DNA from: JAOUEA01 sp963734685
Lineage (GTDB): Bacteria > Actinomycetota > UBA4738 > HRBIN12
DNA: 64,000 nucleotides
Assembly (NCBI GenBank): GCA_963734685.1
Contig: CAVTIC010000001.1
Coordinates: forward strand, 1,240,001-1,304,000
Direction: 5' to 3'
Shown here: positions 44,269-52,025 of the stretch, piece after piece
Layout: each line of letters starts with the position of its first letter
Position numbering within the stretch: the stretch's first letter is position 1
Notes under the pieces: generated by a model
The model's input: the letters and a program-made list of their open reading frames with translations, nothing else
Databases searched by the model: none
What the model was told of the DNA's origin: nothing
Translations under genes and position numbers: made by a program

Positions 44269-44472
44269 CTACCGCGCCGGGACTCCGACGAAGCCCATGC
44301 CCTCGGCTTCGGCGCGATGTACCGAGCAGATGGCGACGACCGCGATCTCCCCCGCCTCCCCGACGGGTTCGGGCCTCGGTATCCCCTCGAAGCTCACTTT
44401 GTGCATCAGGTCCACGTGCTGAGCCTCGCCACATACCTGGCCTGCGCCGGTTGGCCACTGACACTCCAGCAT
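44269..44472 (-). CDS. Hypothetical 67-residue Cys-containing protein
   Basis: ATG 44472 is eight bases after TATGGT. MLECQWPTGAGQVCGEAQHV and IAVVAICSVHRAEAEG contain three Cys and His that might bind a metal. Otherwise unrecognised. The leaderless promoter-like box is the main support for the start. Confidence 0.45.
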   Translation of the reverse strand: MLECQWPTGAGQVCGEAQHVDLMHKVSFEGIPRPEPVGEAGEIAVVAICSVHRAEAEGMGFVGVPAR

Positions 44473-44694
44473 CGACACCAACCATAGGGCCGCAGGCAGG
44501 CTCCCGTCGATGCCTTCGCCAGGTGGATCGGGTAGGGGGGCCAATCGAGGCGCGAATGGGCGAGAGCCTGCGGAACGACGGCCTCCTCGCGGTGACCCTT
44601 CGGGGCCGAGGGCCGTGACTGGCGACGTTGCATAATCGACCGAGCACCGAGCGATCGCTGAGCGAGGATCGTCACTGTAGGTAAGGGGAAGGTC

Positions 44695-45672
44695 ATGGGC
44701 GAGGCGTTGACCAGGGTCTATCGAAACGGCGTCCTGGAAGCTGAGGGGTTTCCCGTTGCCGACGTCTCCGACTACCTGCAACAGCCCGATACTGCGGTGT
44801 GGGTGGACTTCTGTGCCCCCTCCGCTGAGCAGCTGCACGAACTCTCCGGGGAGCTCGGCCTACACGAGCTCGCGGTCGAGGACGCCGTCGGTCGTCATCA
44901 ACGCCCTAAACTCGATCGCTACCCGACACACCTCTTCGTCTCTTGTCAAGCTGTGCGCGTCGACGCCGAGGAGGGGAGTCTCCACGAGACAGAGGTGGAT
45001 GCGTTCGTGAACGAGCGATGGCTGCTCACCGTACGCAAGGATGAGGGATTTCCTGTCGAGGTGCTCCTCGAACGGTGGGATCGCTCACCCGACCTCGGTA
45101 CCCACGGCGTCAGTTTCCTCCTCTACGGCCTGCTCGACGTTGTCGTCGAGGGCTACTTCGACGCCATCCAGGAGTTCGACCGCTACTACGACGAGGTCAG
45201 CGACGGCATCTTCGCGGAGCATCCCCTCGATCCAGCCAAGCAGCGACACTGGTTCCAGATGCGCCAGGCCATGATCCGGTTCCACCGTCTCGTCGTCCCG
45301 ATGCGCGAAGCTGTCAGCAGCCTCATGCGGCGCGAACACGCGGCAGTCTCCGAAGAACTCTTCCCGTACTACCAGGACGTGTACGACCACATCCTGCGCG
45401 TCAGCGAGTCCTCGGACTCGCTCCGAGACGTCGTTGGCACGATCGTTGAGACCAACCTCAGCCTTCGCGACTATCGTCAAAATCAGATCGTCAAGAAGGT
45501 CAGTAGCTGGGCCGCCATCATCGCCGTCCCTGCGCTCATCACGGGCTACTTCGGTATGAACGTGCCATACCCAGGTTCCGGCGATATCTGGGGCGTCATC
45601 GCTTCCACCGCGCTCATCACTGGTCTTTCGGTCGGCCTCTACGTGGCCTTCCGCCGTCGTGACTGGCTGTGA
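44695..45672 (+). CDS. corA: CorA-type magnesium/cobalt transporter
   Basis: 325 residues from ATG 44695, preceded by GGGGAAGG. An N-terminal cytoplasmic alpha/beta domain, a long helix (about residues 150-260), and two C-terminal TMs with the selectivity motif YFGMNVPYPGSG at the start of the loop identify CorA. The pentamer imports Mg2+ or other divalent ions. The C-terminus is the usual basic RRRDWL. Intact; no Mg-responsive leader was recognised in the ~200 bp upstream. Confidence 0.9.
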   Translation: MGEALTRVYRNGVLEAEGFPVADVSDYLQQPDTAVWVDFCAPSAEQLHELSGELGLHELAVEDAVGRHQRPKLDRYPTHLFVSCQAVRVDAEEGSLHETEVDAFVNERWLLTVRKDEGFPVEVLLERWDRSPDLGTHGVSFLLYGLLDVVVEGYFDAIQEFDRYYDEVSDGIFAEHPLDPAKQRHWFQMRQAMIRFHRLVVPMREAVSSLMRREHAAVSEELFPYYQDVYDHILRVSESSDSLRDVVGTIVETNLSLRDYRQNQIVKKVSSWAAIIAVPALITGYFGMNVPYPGSGDIWGVIASTALITGLSVGLYVAFRRRDWL

Positions 45673-45746
45673 ATGACGACAAGACATCGATCCGTGGACG
45701 TATCGGGCACGAGGACGTCGTCCAAGCAAGCGGGTGGGCGGGAGTG

Positions 45747-45902
45747 CTACGAACGAAGCGCAGCTCTGAAACCAACCGGCCAGAACATCAAGAGGACGCC
45801 AAGTGCGAGGAACCCCACGCCGATCAGGACCACCATCAAGCTGGTGGCGAAGAGCAGTAGTGCGGCGACGATCACCGCGGTGAAGATCCAGAGCGATCTC
45901 AT
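45747..45902 (-). CDS. Small two-helix membrane protein
   Basis: 51 residues from ATG 45902: MRSLWIFTAVIVAALLLFAT, then SLMVVLIGVGFLALGVLLMF and a short polar end. Two membrane helices with almost no loops. AAGGAAGG lies upstream. Last gene of a minus-strand cluster of small proteins. Confidence 0.6.
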   Translation of the reverse strand: MRSLWIFTAVIVAALLLFATSLMVVLIGVGFLALGVLLMFWPVGFRAALRS

Positions 45903-45955
45903 CGGAACCTGCCTTCCTTCGCTGCGCTCATGCGGCCATCTGATCGGGGGGATCA

Positions 45956-46048
45956 TCACCCAGCCATCCTTCCGACGAGCGCGAACGCGAGGAACCCCAG
46001 CACGATCATCCCCGCAAGCGCATACGCGAAATCGCTCGCTCGGGTCAT
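45956..46048 (-). CDS. 30-residue membrane peptide
   Basis: ATG 46048 overlaps the previous stop (ATGA). MTRASDFAYALAGMIVLGFL and then AFALVGRMAG form one membrane helix. Translational coupling with its neighbour supports it. Similar in size to subunit-like peptides such as KdpF, but no relationship can be claimed. Confidence 0.5.
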   Translation of the reverse strand: MTRASDFAYALAGMIVLGFLAFALVGRMAG

Positions 46049-46200
46049 GCTGACTTGCGCTCCGGGAAGACCTCCTGCGCCGACGGTCCCAATTGTTGGG
46101 GTAGAAGCTCCAGCAGGCGACGGCCTGGAAGCTCTAACAGCCGACGGCGTGGAAGCCCTAGTAGACGAGCGACTGGGTCGTTGAACGTAGTGATGGGCAT
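46045..46200 (-). CDS. 51-residue protein with three 8-residue repeats
   Basis: ATG 46200 follows GGGAGGACGTC. MPITTFNDPVARLLGLPRRR is followed by repeats of the form RRLLELPG and RRLLELLP, encoded by three tandem 24-bp units. The product is basic and amphipathic. Unknown function; coupled to the membrane peptide downstream. Confidence 0.55.
   Translation of the reverse strand: MPITTFNDPVARLLGLPRRRLLELPGRRLLELLPQQLGPSAQEVFPERKSA
46104..46175. repeat. Three tandem 24-bp units within a small gene
   Basis: Units start at 46104, 46128 and 46152, beginning GAAGCTCCAGCAGGCGACGG, GAAGCTCTAACAGCCGACGG and GAAGCCCTAGTAGACGAGCG. Because 24 is a multiple of three, each unit adds eight residues to the encoded protein. 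Confidence 0.6.
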
Positions 46201-46300
46201 GACGTCCTCCCTCGGATCGCGGCGGGACTTCGTCTCGCCCGCCTCACCGGGGGAGGCCCGGTGGACGGACAAGGTTCGTTCCTTCGATGGTGACCGACGA

Positions 46301-47008
46301 TCAGGCGATCTCGACTGCCGGCGGACCGGCTCGGCCACGATGCGCGTGGCGGAACCCGAGCAACGAGAGGAACGCGAGCACGAGGCCCGCGGCGATCAGC
46401 GCGAAGCCGACGTACAGGGCGATCGTCGAGACCGTCCACCATCCGTAGGCGTTCAGCAGGATCGATCGCAAGGTCTCCCCCTTGAACAGGGTGTCGGCCT
46501 TCACCTGCAGGTCTGCCGCCGTCTTGGGATCCAGGCCTTCTTCCCGCGCAGCCGAGCTCGTCTCCGAGTACGTCGCGCCGCCGTTCACCTCAGCGAGATG
46601 GCCTCCGATGTAGCGGGCGAAGCCTTCTGCCTCCGGGCCGGTATCCACGGTCTGGCCTGCGAACTCTCCGAGCTGGGCCTGCTCCTGGGGCGTCATCGCG
46701 CTCAGCGGTGGGAACACGACCTTCTCCGGGGCGAGCCGATCCTGCACGTTGTCCCTGCCGAAGTTCCCCCCGTACACGGCCGCCGACCCGATCACGAGCA
46801 GCGCGACCGCGATCACGGCCCCAGCACCGCTCACGATCTTGTCCCACATCGTTCGTTGCGGGTTCGGTCGTGAGGAGTTCCGCAGCAGCTCATCGTGGCT
46901 AAGCTCGAGGCGTAGTTCGTCCGCCTCGGCTAGATAGTCAGGTCCGGGCAAGGTCTGCGTGGAAGATGCGTCGCGCGGCTGAGCCGCGTCTTGGTTGATG
47001 AGCGCCAT
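46301..47008 (-). CDS. Two-TM membrane protein of the type annotated LigA-like in actinobacteria
   Basis: 235 residues from ATG 47008 with GAAGGGAGG upstream. About 55 cytoplasmic residues, a TM (VIAVALLVIGSAAVYGG), an exported segment of ~100 residues with VVFPPLSAMTPQEQAQLGEF, and a second TM near the C-terminus (FALIAAGLVLAFLSLLGF). Close homologues are often labelled aromatic ring-opening dioxygenase LigA, which the sequence does not support. First gene of the small-protein cluster. Confidence 0.75.
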   Translation of the reverse strand: MALINQDAAQPRDASSTQTLPGPDYLAEADELRLELSHDELLRNSSRPNPQRTMWDKIVSGAGAVIAVALLVIGSAAVYGGNFGRDNVQDRLAPEKVVFPPLSAMTPQEQAQLGEFAGQTVDTGPEAEGFARYIGGHLAEVNGGATYSETSSAAREEGLDPKTAADLQVKADTLFKGETLRSILLNAYGWWTVSTIALYVGFALIAAGLVLAFLSLLGFRHAHRGRAGPPAVEIA

Positions 47009-47243
47009 GGGCGCCCTCCCTTCATCGGGGGGCTTCCCACGGCCTCTTCGCAGGGGGTCCCTTTGGTGTTGCTACCTTCATCCTCTCACTAATGCCGATG
47101 GCCACGACGGGACGCTCGGGCGAAGATCCGACTGGGATGCTGCGAGCGAGCCAGAGGCGGAGGGAAACGTAAGGACCTTGACCGCGTAATCAGCTTTGAT
47201 TCGGAGACGCTCGCCTTCTCTCGCAGCCGAGCGATCGCTTCGA

Positions 47244-47339
47244 TCAACAGCGGACTCGGCCAGGCAAGACGGCGAGTGTCTCGGCGTCCAGCGCGCTCAA
47301 CTCGCGGGTTAGCACAAGCGGATCCCGATCGGCCGTCAC
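47244..47339 (-). CDS. 31-residue peptide coupled to the preceding small gene
   Basis: GTG 47339 overlaps the previous stop (GTGA). The frame begins MTADRDPLVLTRELSALDAE and ends VLPGRVRC. Leader-like acidic N-terminus with a basic Cys-terminated tail. Could be a ribosomal peptide precursor or simply a small cytosolic protein; no modification enzyme is nearby. Confidence 0.4.
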   Translation of the reverse strand: MTADRDPLVLTRELSALDAETLAVLPGRVRC

Positions 47340-47506
47340 CGGCTTTCCACCTCTGTGTTCGGATCTAGAGCCACCACCGCGTCGGATCCAGGGAGCCGCA
47401 GGGTGATCCGATCGTCGTCCCCAACGGGGAATATCCGCGAAAGCGGCCCGACCACCACGGCCTCGACTAGCACCGTCGCCCCAGCTTGACACTCGTTCAA
47501 CTTCAT
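47336..47506 (-). CDS. Hypothetical 56-residue protein
   Basis: ATG 47506, with GGGAG upstream. MKLNECQAGATVLVEAVVVG and RITLRLPGSDAVVALDPNTE suggest a small beta-barrel. No family recognised. Its stop overlaps the next start, so the two are translationally coupled. Confidence 0.5.
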   Translation of the reverse strand: MKLNECQAGATVLVEAVVVGPLSRIFPVGDDDRITLRLPGSDAVVALDPNTEVESR

Positions 47507-47626
47507 CCGCGGTGCTCCCCTCTCTCTCACGAACCCCGAGCATAGCGACGTGCTCCACCGGGTGGGGAGCTCGTGGAGAAGCCCGCTCTCCGTGGCGGTG
47601 GTGTGGCGGCGACTGGCCCTCAGTGC

Positions 47627-47785
47627 TCAGGAGGGACTGTCGGCCCTCGGCTTCTGTTCCGCGAGGAGTTCGTCCAAGGGCGGCTCCGCTCCGCGCTCGG
47701 CGAGGATCACAGACGTCGGCACGTGGAGCAGCTTCAGCTGGGCGATCCGGAAAAGCTCCTCGAGGGCGTAGCGATCGCCTGCCAT
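47627..47785 (-). CDS. 52-residue protein sharing a C-terminal tail with the 50.8-kb protein
   Basis: ATG 47785 (or 47788) after GGAGGACG. MAGDRYALEELFRIAQLKLL is followed by a tail PPLDELLAEQKPRADSPS that matches PSLDDLLTKQQPKRDWPS at the end of the protein at 50806-51090. Cytosolic and helical. Unknown function; it lies immediately downstream of the cyclase-TPR gene's end on the same strand. Confidence 0.5.
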   Translation of the reverse strand: MAGDRYALEELFRIAQLKLLHVPTSVILAERGAEPPLDELLAEQKPRADSPS

Positions 47786-47911
47786 CATCGTCCTCCTGCT
47801 GGCCTTGGCCTCATCTCGCCCCCGGCATCGGTAGGCCGCCACGAGGCGCGTTCCGCTGCCTCAGGCGAGGGGGTCAGGTGGAGACCACAGACGGTCTCCG
47901 AGGTGCTCGGG

Positions 47912-49861
47912 CTAGCGCCAGGTGACGCGGACGAGCGCGACGGGTTCGGTGAACCCCTTGAGGGATACGTCTCCGGTCGCCGTGAATGGAACCTCGGATC
48001 CGACCTCGTCCATCGTGGAACGGCTCGCGAGGACCTCGCCCCCGTCTGCGAGCGCAGCGATCCTCGCCGCTCGATGGACCTCGGCTCCGCCGTAGTCTTC
48101 GCCCCGTCGCGTCGCCGCGCCGGCATGGATGCCGATCCGGACCGACAGTGAGAAGCCCTCGGACCGTCGATGCTCGGCGAGCGCCCGCTGCACGGCGACG
48201 GCACACCTCAACGCCGATCGCGCGTCGGGGAATGCGACGAAGAACCCATCGCCCGTCGGATGTCCGACGTCGCCGCCGTGCGCCGCGAAGAGCGAATGAA
48301 GGGTGCGGTCGTGCCAGGTGAGCAGGTCCTCCCAGGCGTCGTCGCCGATCACCCCGATCAGGTCGGTCGACCGCACGATGTCCGTGAACATGAAGGCTCG
48401 AGTGACCCGCTCCGGGCGCTCGTCCTCGAGGGCGAGCCGATCGAGCATGCGCCGGGCTCGTTCCGCACCCGGGCGAGCACCGAGGCGCTCGAACGTCGCT
48501 CGTGCCGAGCGCGCCTCGGCGCGCGCCGCATCCTCATCCTCGCTGTCGGCGTAGGCCTCCGCCAGGAGCAGGCTGACTTCAGCGGCCTCGAGCGGCGCTT
48601 CGAGCTCGTGCCACCCGAGGCGGGCTCGCCGCAGGATCGGGACGGCGCCTGCCGCGTCGCGCCCTGCAAGGAGCAGCGCACCCCGCGCGGCGGCGGCCAT
48701 CGCACGGAGCGAGGCCGTACGGAACCCTTCGACGAGCGTGTCGAGCTCGTCCGCGGCGGACATCGCCGTCTCGGCGTCGTCGCTCGCGAGGGCGATCGTG
48801 ACCTGCGCGGCCAGCAGGCGGACCCGTGCGCAGGCATCGGCGCCTCGCTCGTCGAGCGCCTGGCGGATGCCCGACGCGGCGGCACCCACCTTGCCCTCGG
48901 CGAGCCGCAGCAACGACCGGCCCGGCTGCGGTGGTCTGCCGAGCGCCTCGGCTCGCGCGTAGGCTTCCTCGGCGGCGACGAAGTCACCGAGCTGACGCCG
49001 CACCTCGCCGATCTCGTAGTAGGCGGGACCCTGTCCGGAGACGAAGTTGTAGCGAGGGAGTTCCTCGCACGCCGCGAGGGCATCCGCCTCGGCTTCGTGC
49101 AGGTGGCCGTGCAGCAGCTGCAGCTCCGCTCGATGGATCCGGCACACGCCTGGGAAGGCCGGCACGGACCGGCGCTCGCACCACCGAAGCGTCGCCTCGG
49201 TCCACTCGCTCGCACGCCCGTAGTCGCCGAGCTTCGAGCAGATGCCGATCATGCCGCAGTAGACGTAGCCGGCGGCGGCTGGATCGAGCTCACCGCCGAC
49301 GACCGTCGCCATGCACTCGTCCAGCAGCGGCATGCCCGTCGCGACGTCGCCGAGCAGACAGAGCGCGTGGCCCTTGTCGTGAAGGCTCATCGCTGCGAGA
49401 TCGCGGTCGCCGCTGCGGCCGGCGAACGCGAGCGCCTCGTCGTAGCGCTGGATCGCTCCGGCGTAGTCCTGCTCCATGATCCACAGCAGCAGGCCTTGGA
49501 TCCAGAGCAGCCAGCCGTGCACCGGCCAGGTCGCATCCTCCTCCGCGAGGCGGGCCGCCTTCTGCCCCCAGCCCTGCGCCAGTGGGATCGACATGCGCAT
49601 GCCGTGCTGTTCCGCGAGGCGGTAGGCCATCATGGCCGCCTGCGCCCGATCGCCCTCGTCGAGGTATGCGGCGTAGGCTCGTTCCAGCGCCTCGATGGTC
49701 GCGTCGGGACGACCCGTCCAGTAGGTCGCCCAGGCGAGCATCTCGAGCGCTGCCGCCGGTAGGGGATCGGTTCGGTCGGCCTCGATCAGCGCCTCGTAGG
49801 CGTCCTTCCAGGCGTGCCGCTCCAGCGCATCCCGCGCGAAGCTGATCGGATCGTCGCTCAT
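47912..49861 (-). CDS. TPR protein with C-terminal class III cyclase
   Basis: 649 residues from ATG 49861. The first ~450 residues are helical TPR-like repeats (ALEMLAWATYWTGRPDATIE, AMMAYRLAEQHGMRM). The C-terminal ~180 residues are a class III cyclase: AFMFTDIVRSTDLIGVIGDD and VGHPTGDGFFVAFPDARSAL give the metal Asp pair, and GEDYGGAEVHRAARIAALAD and the KGFTEPVALVRV end are typical. The order is the reverse of the cyclase at 37.9 kb. Likely makes cAMP or acts as a pseudo-cyclase sensor. Intact. Confidence 0.85.
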   Translation of the reverse strand: MSDDPISFARDALERHAWKDAYEALIEADRTDPLPAAALEMLAWATYWTGRPDATIEALERAYAAYLDEGDRAQAAMMAYRLAEQHGMRMSIPLAQGWGQKAARLAEEDATWPVHGWLLWIQGLLLWIMEQDYAGAIQRYDEALAFAGRSGDRDLAAMSLHDKGHALCLLGDVATGMPLLDECMATVVGGELDPAAAGYVYCGMIGICSKLGDYGRASEWTEATLRWCERRSVPAFPGVCRIHRAELQLLHGHLHEAEADALAACEELPRYNFVSGQGPAYYEIGEVRRQLGDFVAAEEAYARAEALGRPPQPGRSLLRLAEGKVGAAASGIRQALDERGADACARVRLLAAQVTIALASDDAETAMSAADELDTLVEGFRTASLRAMAAAARGALLLAGRDAAGAVPILRRARLGWHELEAPLEAAEVSLLLAEAYADSEDEDAARAEARSARATFERLGARPGAERARRMLDRLALEDERPERVTRAFMFTDIVRSTDLIGVIGDDAWEDLLTWHDRTLHSLFAAHGGDVGHPTGDGFFVAFPDARSALRCAVAVQRALAEHRRSEGFSLSVRIGIHAGAATRRGEDYGGAEVHRAARIAALADGGEVLASRSTMDEVGSEVPFTATGDVSLKGFTEPVALVRVTWR

Positions 49862-49981
49862 GCTCACGGCGACTCCACAGATGCAGCGGGCAGATCGAAC
49901 CGTACCCGGTTCCGGCATCTCCCCGCGACCCGGGACGACGACCCGATCGGGAGAACCCGCGGTAGCCCAACGATCGCAGTT

Positions 49982-50412
49982 CTAGGGTTGGTTCAAGCCG
50001 GATCCCACAGTCATCGCGGGCACCAACCGGGGCAGGACCTCTCCGATCGGGCCTCGCAGCTTCGCGTCGGCCAGGTCGTCGAGTGACGTCTCACCCTGGT
50101 TCACGATCCCGAGTCTCGCGCCCCCGCGCTTCGCCTGCGCCGCCAGCGACGAGGCCGGCTGGACCGCGAGGGTCGTCCCGATCGCGAGGGAAGAGGTCGC
50201 AGGCGGTCGAGTTCGCGAACGCGAGCTGCAGCACCGCCGGATCCAGCTGCTGGCCGAACGCCGCAAGGCACGTGGCGTCCCGGATCGTGCCGTGCAGCTC
50301 GAGCACCAGCTCCGAGCCGGCCGCTTGATGCAGTCCGTCGACGTGCTGAATCACCAGCGCGAGCGGTGTGCCTCGGCGCTCGAGCTCGACGAGGGCCCGG
50401 TGCCCAGGGTTC
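49982..50412 (-). pseudogene. Sir2-family deacetylase remnant
   Basis: Pieces PLALVIQHVDGLHQAAGSEL and VLELHGTIRDATC are the Sir2 substrate/NAD motifs with the usual TQNIDGLH altered. The zinc-Cys module that should follow is missing, and after a frame break near 50190 the C-terminal part (LAIGTTLAVQPASSLAAQAK, ARLGIVNQGETSLDDLADAK, GPIGEVLPRLV) ends at 49982. The NAD-binding N-terminus is absent: the gene stops abruptly at a lyase fragment on the other strand. Confidence 0.65.
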
Positions 50413-50777
50413 GGCTACCCGGCCGCCGCCACGCTCTCCGAACTGCGGCACCTCGCCGCGCCCGCGACCCTCGATGCGCCGCCGCTGGACATCGGCATCG
50501 AGGACCATGCCACCAGCGCGCCCCTCACCGTACGCATGACTGCGGATGCTCTCACCCTGCTCGAGGAGATCCTCTCTCGATCGAGGTCCTGATGGCCAAC
50601 GATCTGCTCGCATCGGCGAACGGACCAGCCACCGGGCCCGGCCGATCGGCACTCGCGCTCGGTGCCGGCACCGGCGAGCTCTCGGCGACCGCTCGCGCCT
50701 CGATCGCTGGACTCGGCGACGACCGCTCACCTGCCGACGCGCAGCGTGCCATCGCCACGGCCCTCTTCGACGTTTGA
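50407..50777 (+). pseudogene. Aromatic amino acid lyase (HutH-like), C-terminal remnant
   Basis: FGYPAAATLSELRHLAAPAT and DIGIEDHATSAPLTVRMTAD match the C-terminal half of histidine/phenylalanine ammonia-lyases (the region after the active-site Gln). After a frame break near 50578 it continues MANDLLASANGPATGPGRSA to a stop at 50777. The MIO-forming Ala-Ser-Gly is missing along with the N-terminal two-thirds. It abuts the Sir2 remnant head to head. Confidence 0.6.
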
Positions 50778-50805
50778 GCTCGGCCAGGGCCGCCGGCGGA
50801 GCCGA

Positions 50806-51090
50806 TCAGGAGGGCCAGTCGCGCTTCGGCTGCTGCTTCGTCAGCAGATCATCCAATGAGGGCTTCTGCGCGCGCGCGGTTCCGGCCCTCTCGATCTCTT
50901 CATCCAGACGGTTGTCCGGCCCGATGTCGCCTGCTGCCGAGAGTAGTTCGTCGAGCGATTCCCCTGCGCTGCCTTTCAGCCGGATGCGCAGCGCAGCCAG
51001 CACCGAGGCGTGGTGATCGGACAGGCCCTGGCTCACCTTGATCTCGGTCAGGGCCTCTTCCGCCTTGGCGAGCAGCTCCTCGTCGTCCAT
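50806..51090 (-). CDS. 94-residue acidic helical protein
   Basis: ATG 51090; no clear ribosome site. MDDEELLAKAEEALTEIKVS, LAALRIRLKGSAGESLDELL, and the tail PSLDDLLTKQQPKRDWPS. The tail is shared with the 52-residue protein at 47627-47785. Probably cytosolic. Unknown function. Confidence 0.55.
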   Translation of the reverse strand: MDDEELLAKAEEALTEIKVSQGLSDHHASVLAALRIRLKGSAGESLDELLSAAGDIGPDNRLDEEIERAGTARAQKPSLDDLLTKQQPKRDWPS

Positions 51091-51127
51091 GGGGGAACAG
51101 TCTGACACGACGGTCCCGCCAACGCCG

Positions 51128-51841
51128 CTACGCAGGATTCCACGGCCCCGAACCGCCGACGCCGAACGTGTGTGCGTGCGATCCATCGGCATCGGCGATG
51201 CCGAGGCCGCCCGTTAGGTCCTCGCTCCAGCAATTGTGTGGATCCTCCGGGCACGGATGCATGATGTAGCTCTCGAACGCGATCTGCGACCCATCAGGCG
51301 ACCACGACGGCGCGATGGCGTCGCGGATCAGTCGCGTGAAGTCCGAGCCGTCGGGCGCGAACGTGTAGATACCTGCCGCAGGAAGCCTGCGCAGTCCGAG
51401 TGCGATCCGATCACCGGTCGGGGACCACGCGAGTCCGAACACGTGACCCCCATCCCAGCCAAAGGTGACCTCGTTCTTGACGATCATGTGTGGATCGCTA
51501 CCGTCTGCGTCGACCACCCACACGCTGTGGCTATGGTCCCCCCCGCCGTCCATGTACGCGATCTGGGTTCCGTCCGGGGAGAAGGTCGGCTTGTACACGT
51601 CCATCACGCTCGGCTCGACGAGCAGGGTGCTACGGCCGCTCTCGACGTCGATCACGTATAGCGCGGTTGCCTTTCCGTCCTCGGTTGGCTTCGTGTATGC
51701 CACCTGCGACCCGTCGGGAGAGATCGCGGCGTCGAGATAGCCTTCCCTCGGCCGCAGCGGTCCCAGCAGCGACGTCTCGGTGCCGTCTGCATGCAGGAGG
51801 ACCAGACCCCCGTCGAGCCAATTCGCGTCGGGCCGGATCAA
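51128..51841 (-). CDS. TolB-like beta-propeller, N-terminally truncated
   Basis: 237 residues from a TTG at 51841. PD40 repeats: LDAAISPDGSQVAYTKPTED, YKPTFSPDGTQIAYMDGGGD, GLAWSPTGDRIALGLRR, PSWSPDGSQIAFESYIMHP. Matching coding sequence (GRPKPQDQLGIPLGWSSDGS) continues upstream in frame to about 51950 with no start codon or signal peptide, so the gene has lost its 5' end. Same type as the intact gene at 56855. Confidence 0.6.
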   Translation of the reverse strand: MIRPDANWLDGGLVLLHADGTETSLLGPLRPREGYLDAAISPDGSQVAYTKPTEDGKATALYVIDVESGRSTLLVEPSVMDVYKPTFSPDGTQIAYMDGGGDHSHSVWVVDADGSDPHMIVKNEVTFGWDGGHVFGLAWSPTGDRIALGLRRLPAAGIYTFAPDGSDFTRLIRDAIAPSWSPDGSQIAFESYIMHPCPEDPHNCWSEDLTGGLGIADADGSHAHTFGVGGSGPWNPA

Positions 51842-52025
51842 CAGGAGCTCGCTGCCGTCGCTCGACCATCCGAGGGGTATGCCGAGCTGGTCCTGCGGTT
51901 TAGGTCGCCCCGAGTTCGTCGGCTCTCTCCAGGAGTTGTGAGACCGGGTGCGGCTGTCCCGTCACCAGGGTTTCACGTGCCGCCGACCTTGTGAAGCGGA
52001 CGCCCGGCAGAGGGTCCGCCGGCCG

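Noticed and set aside
44028..44618. Plus-strand ORF between the two small minus-strand genes
   Set aside because: Arg/Pro-rich shadow with no ribosome site; the minus-strand ORFs have leaderless promoters.
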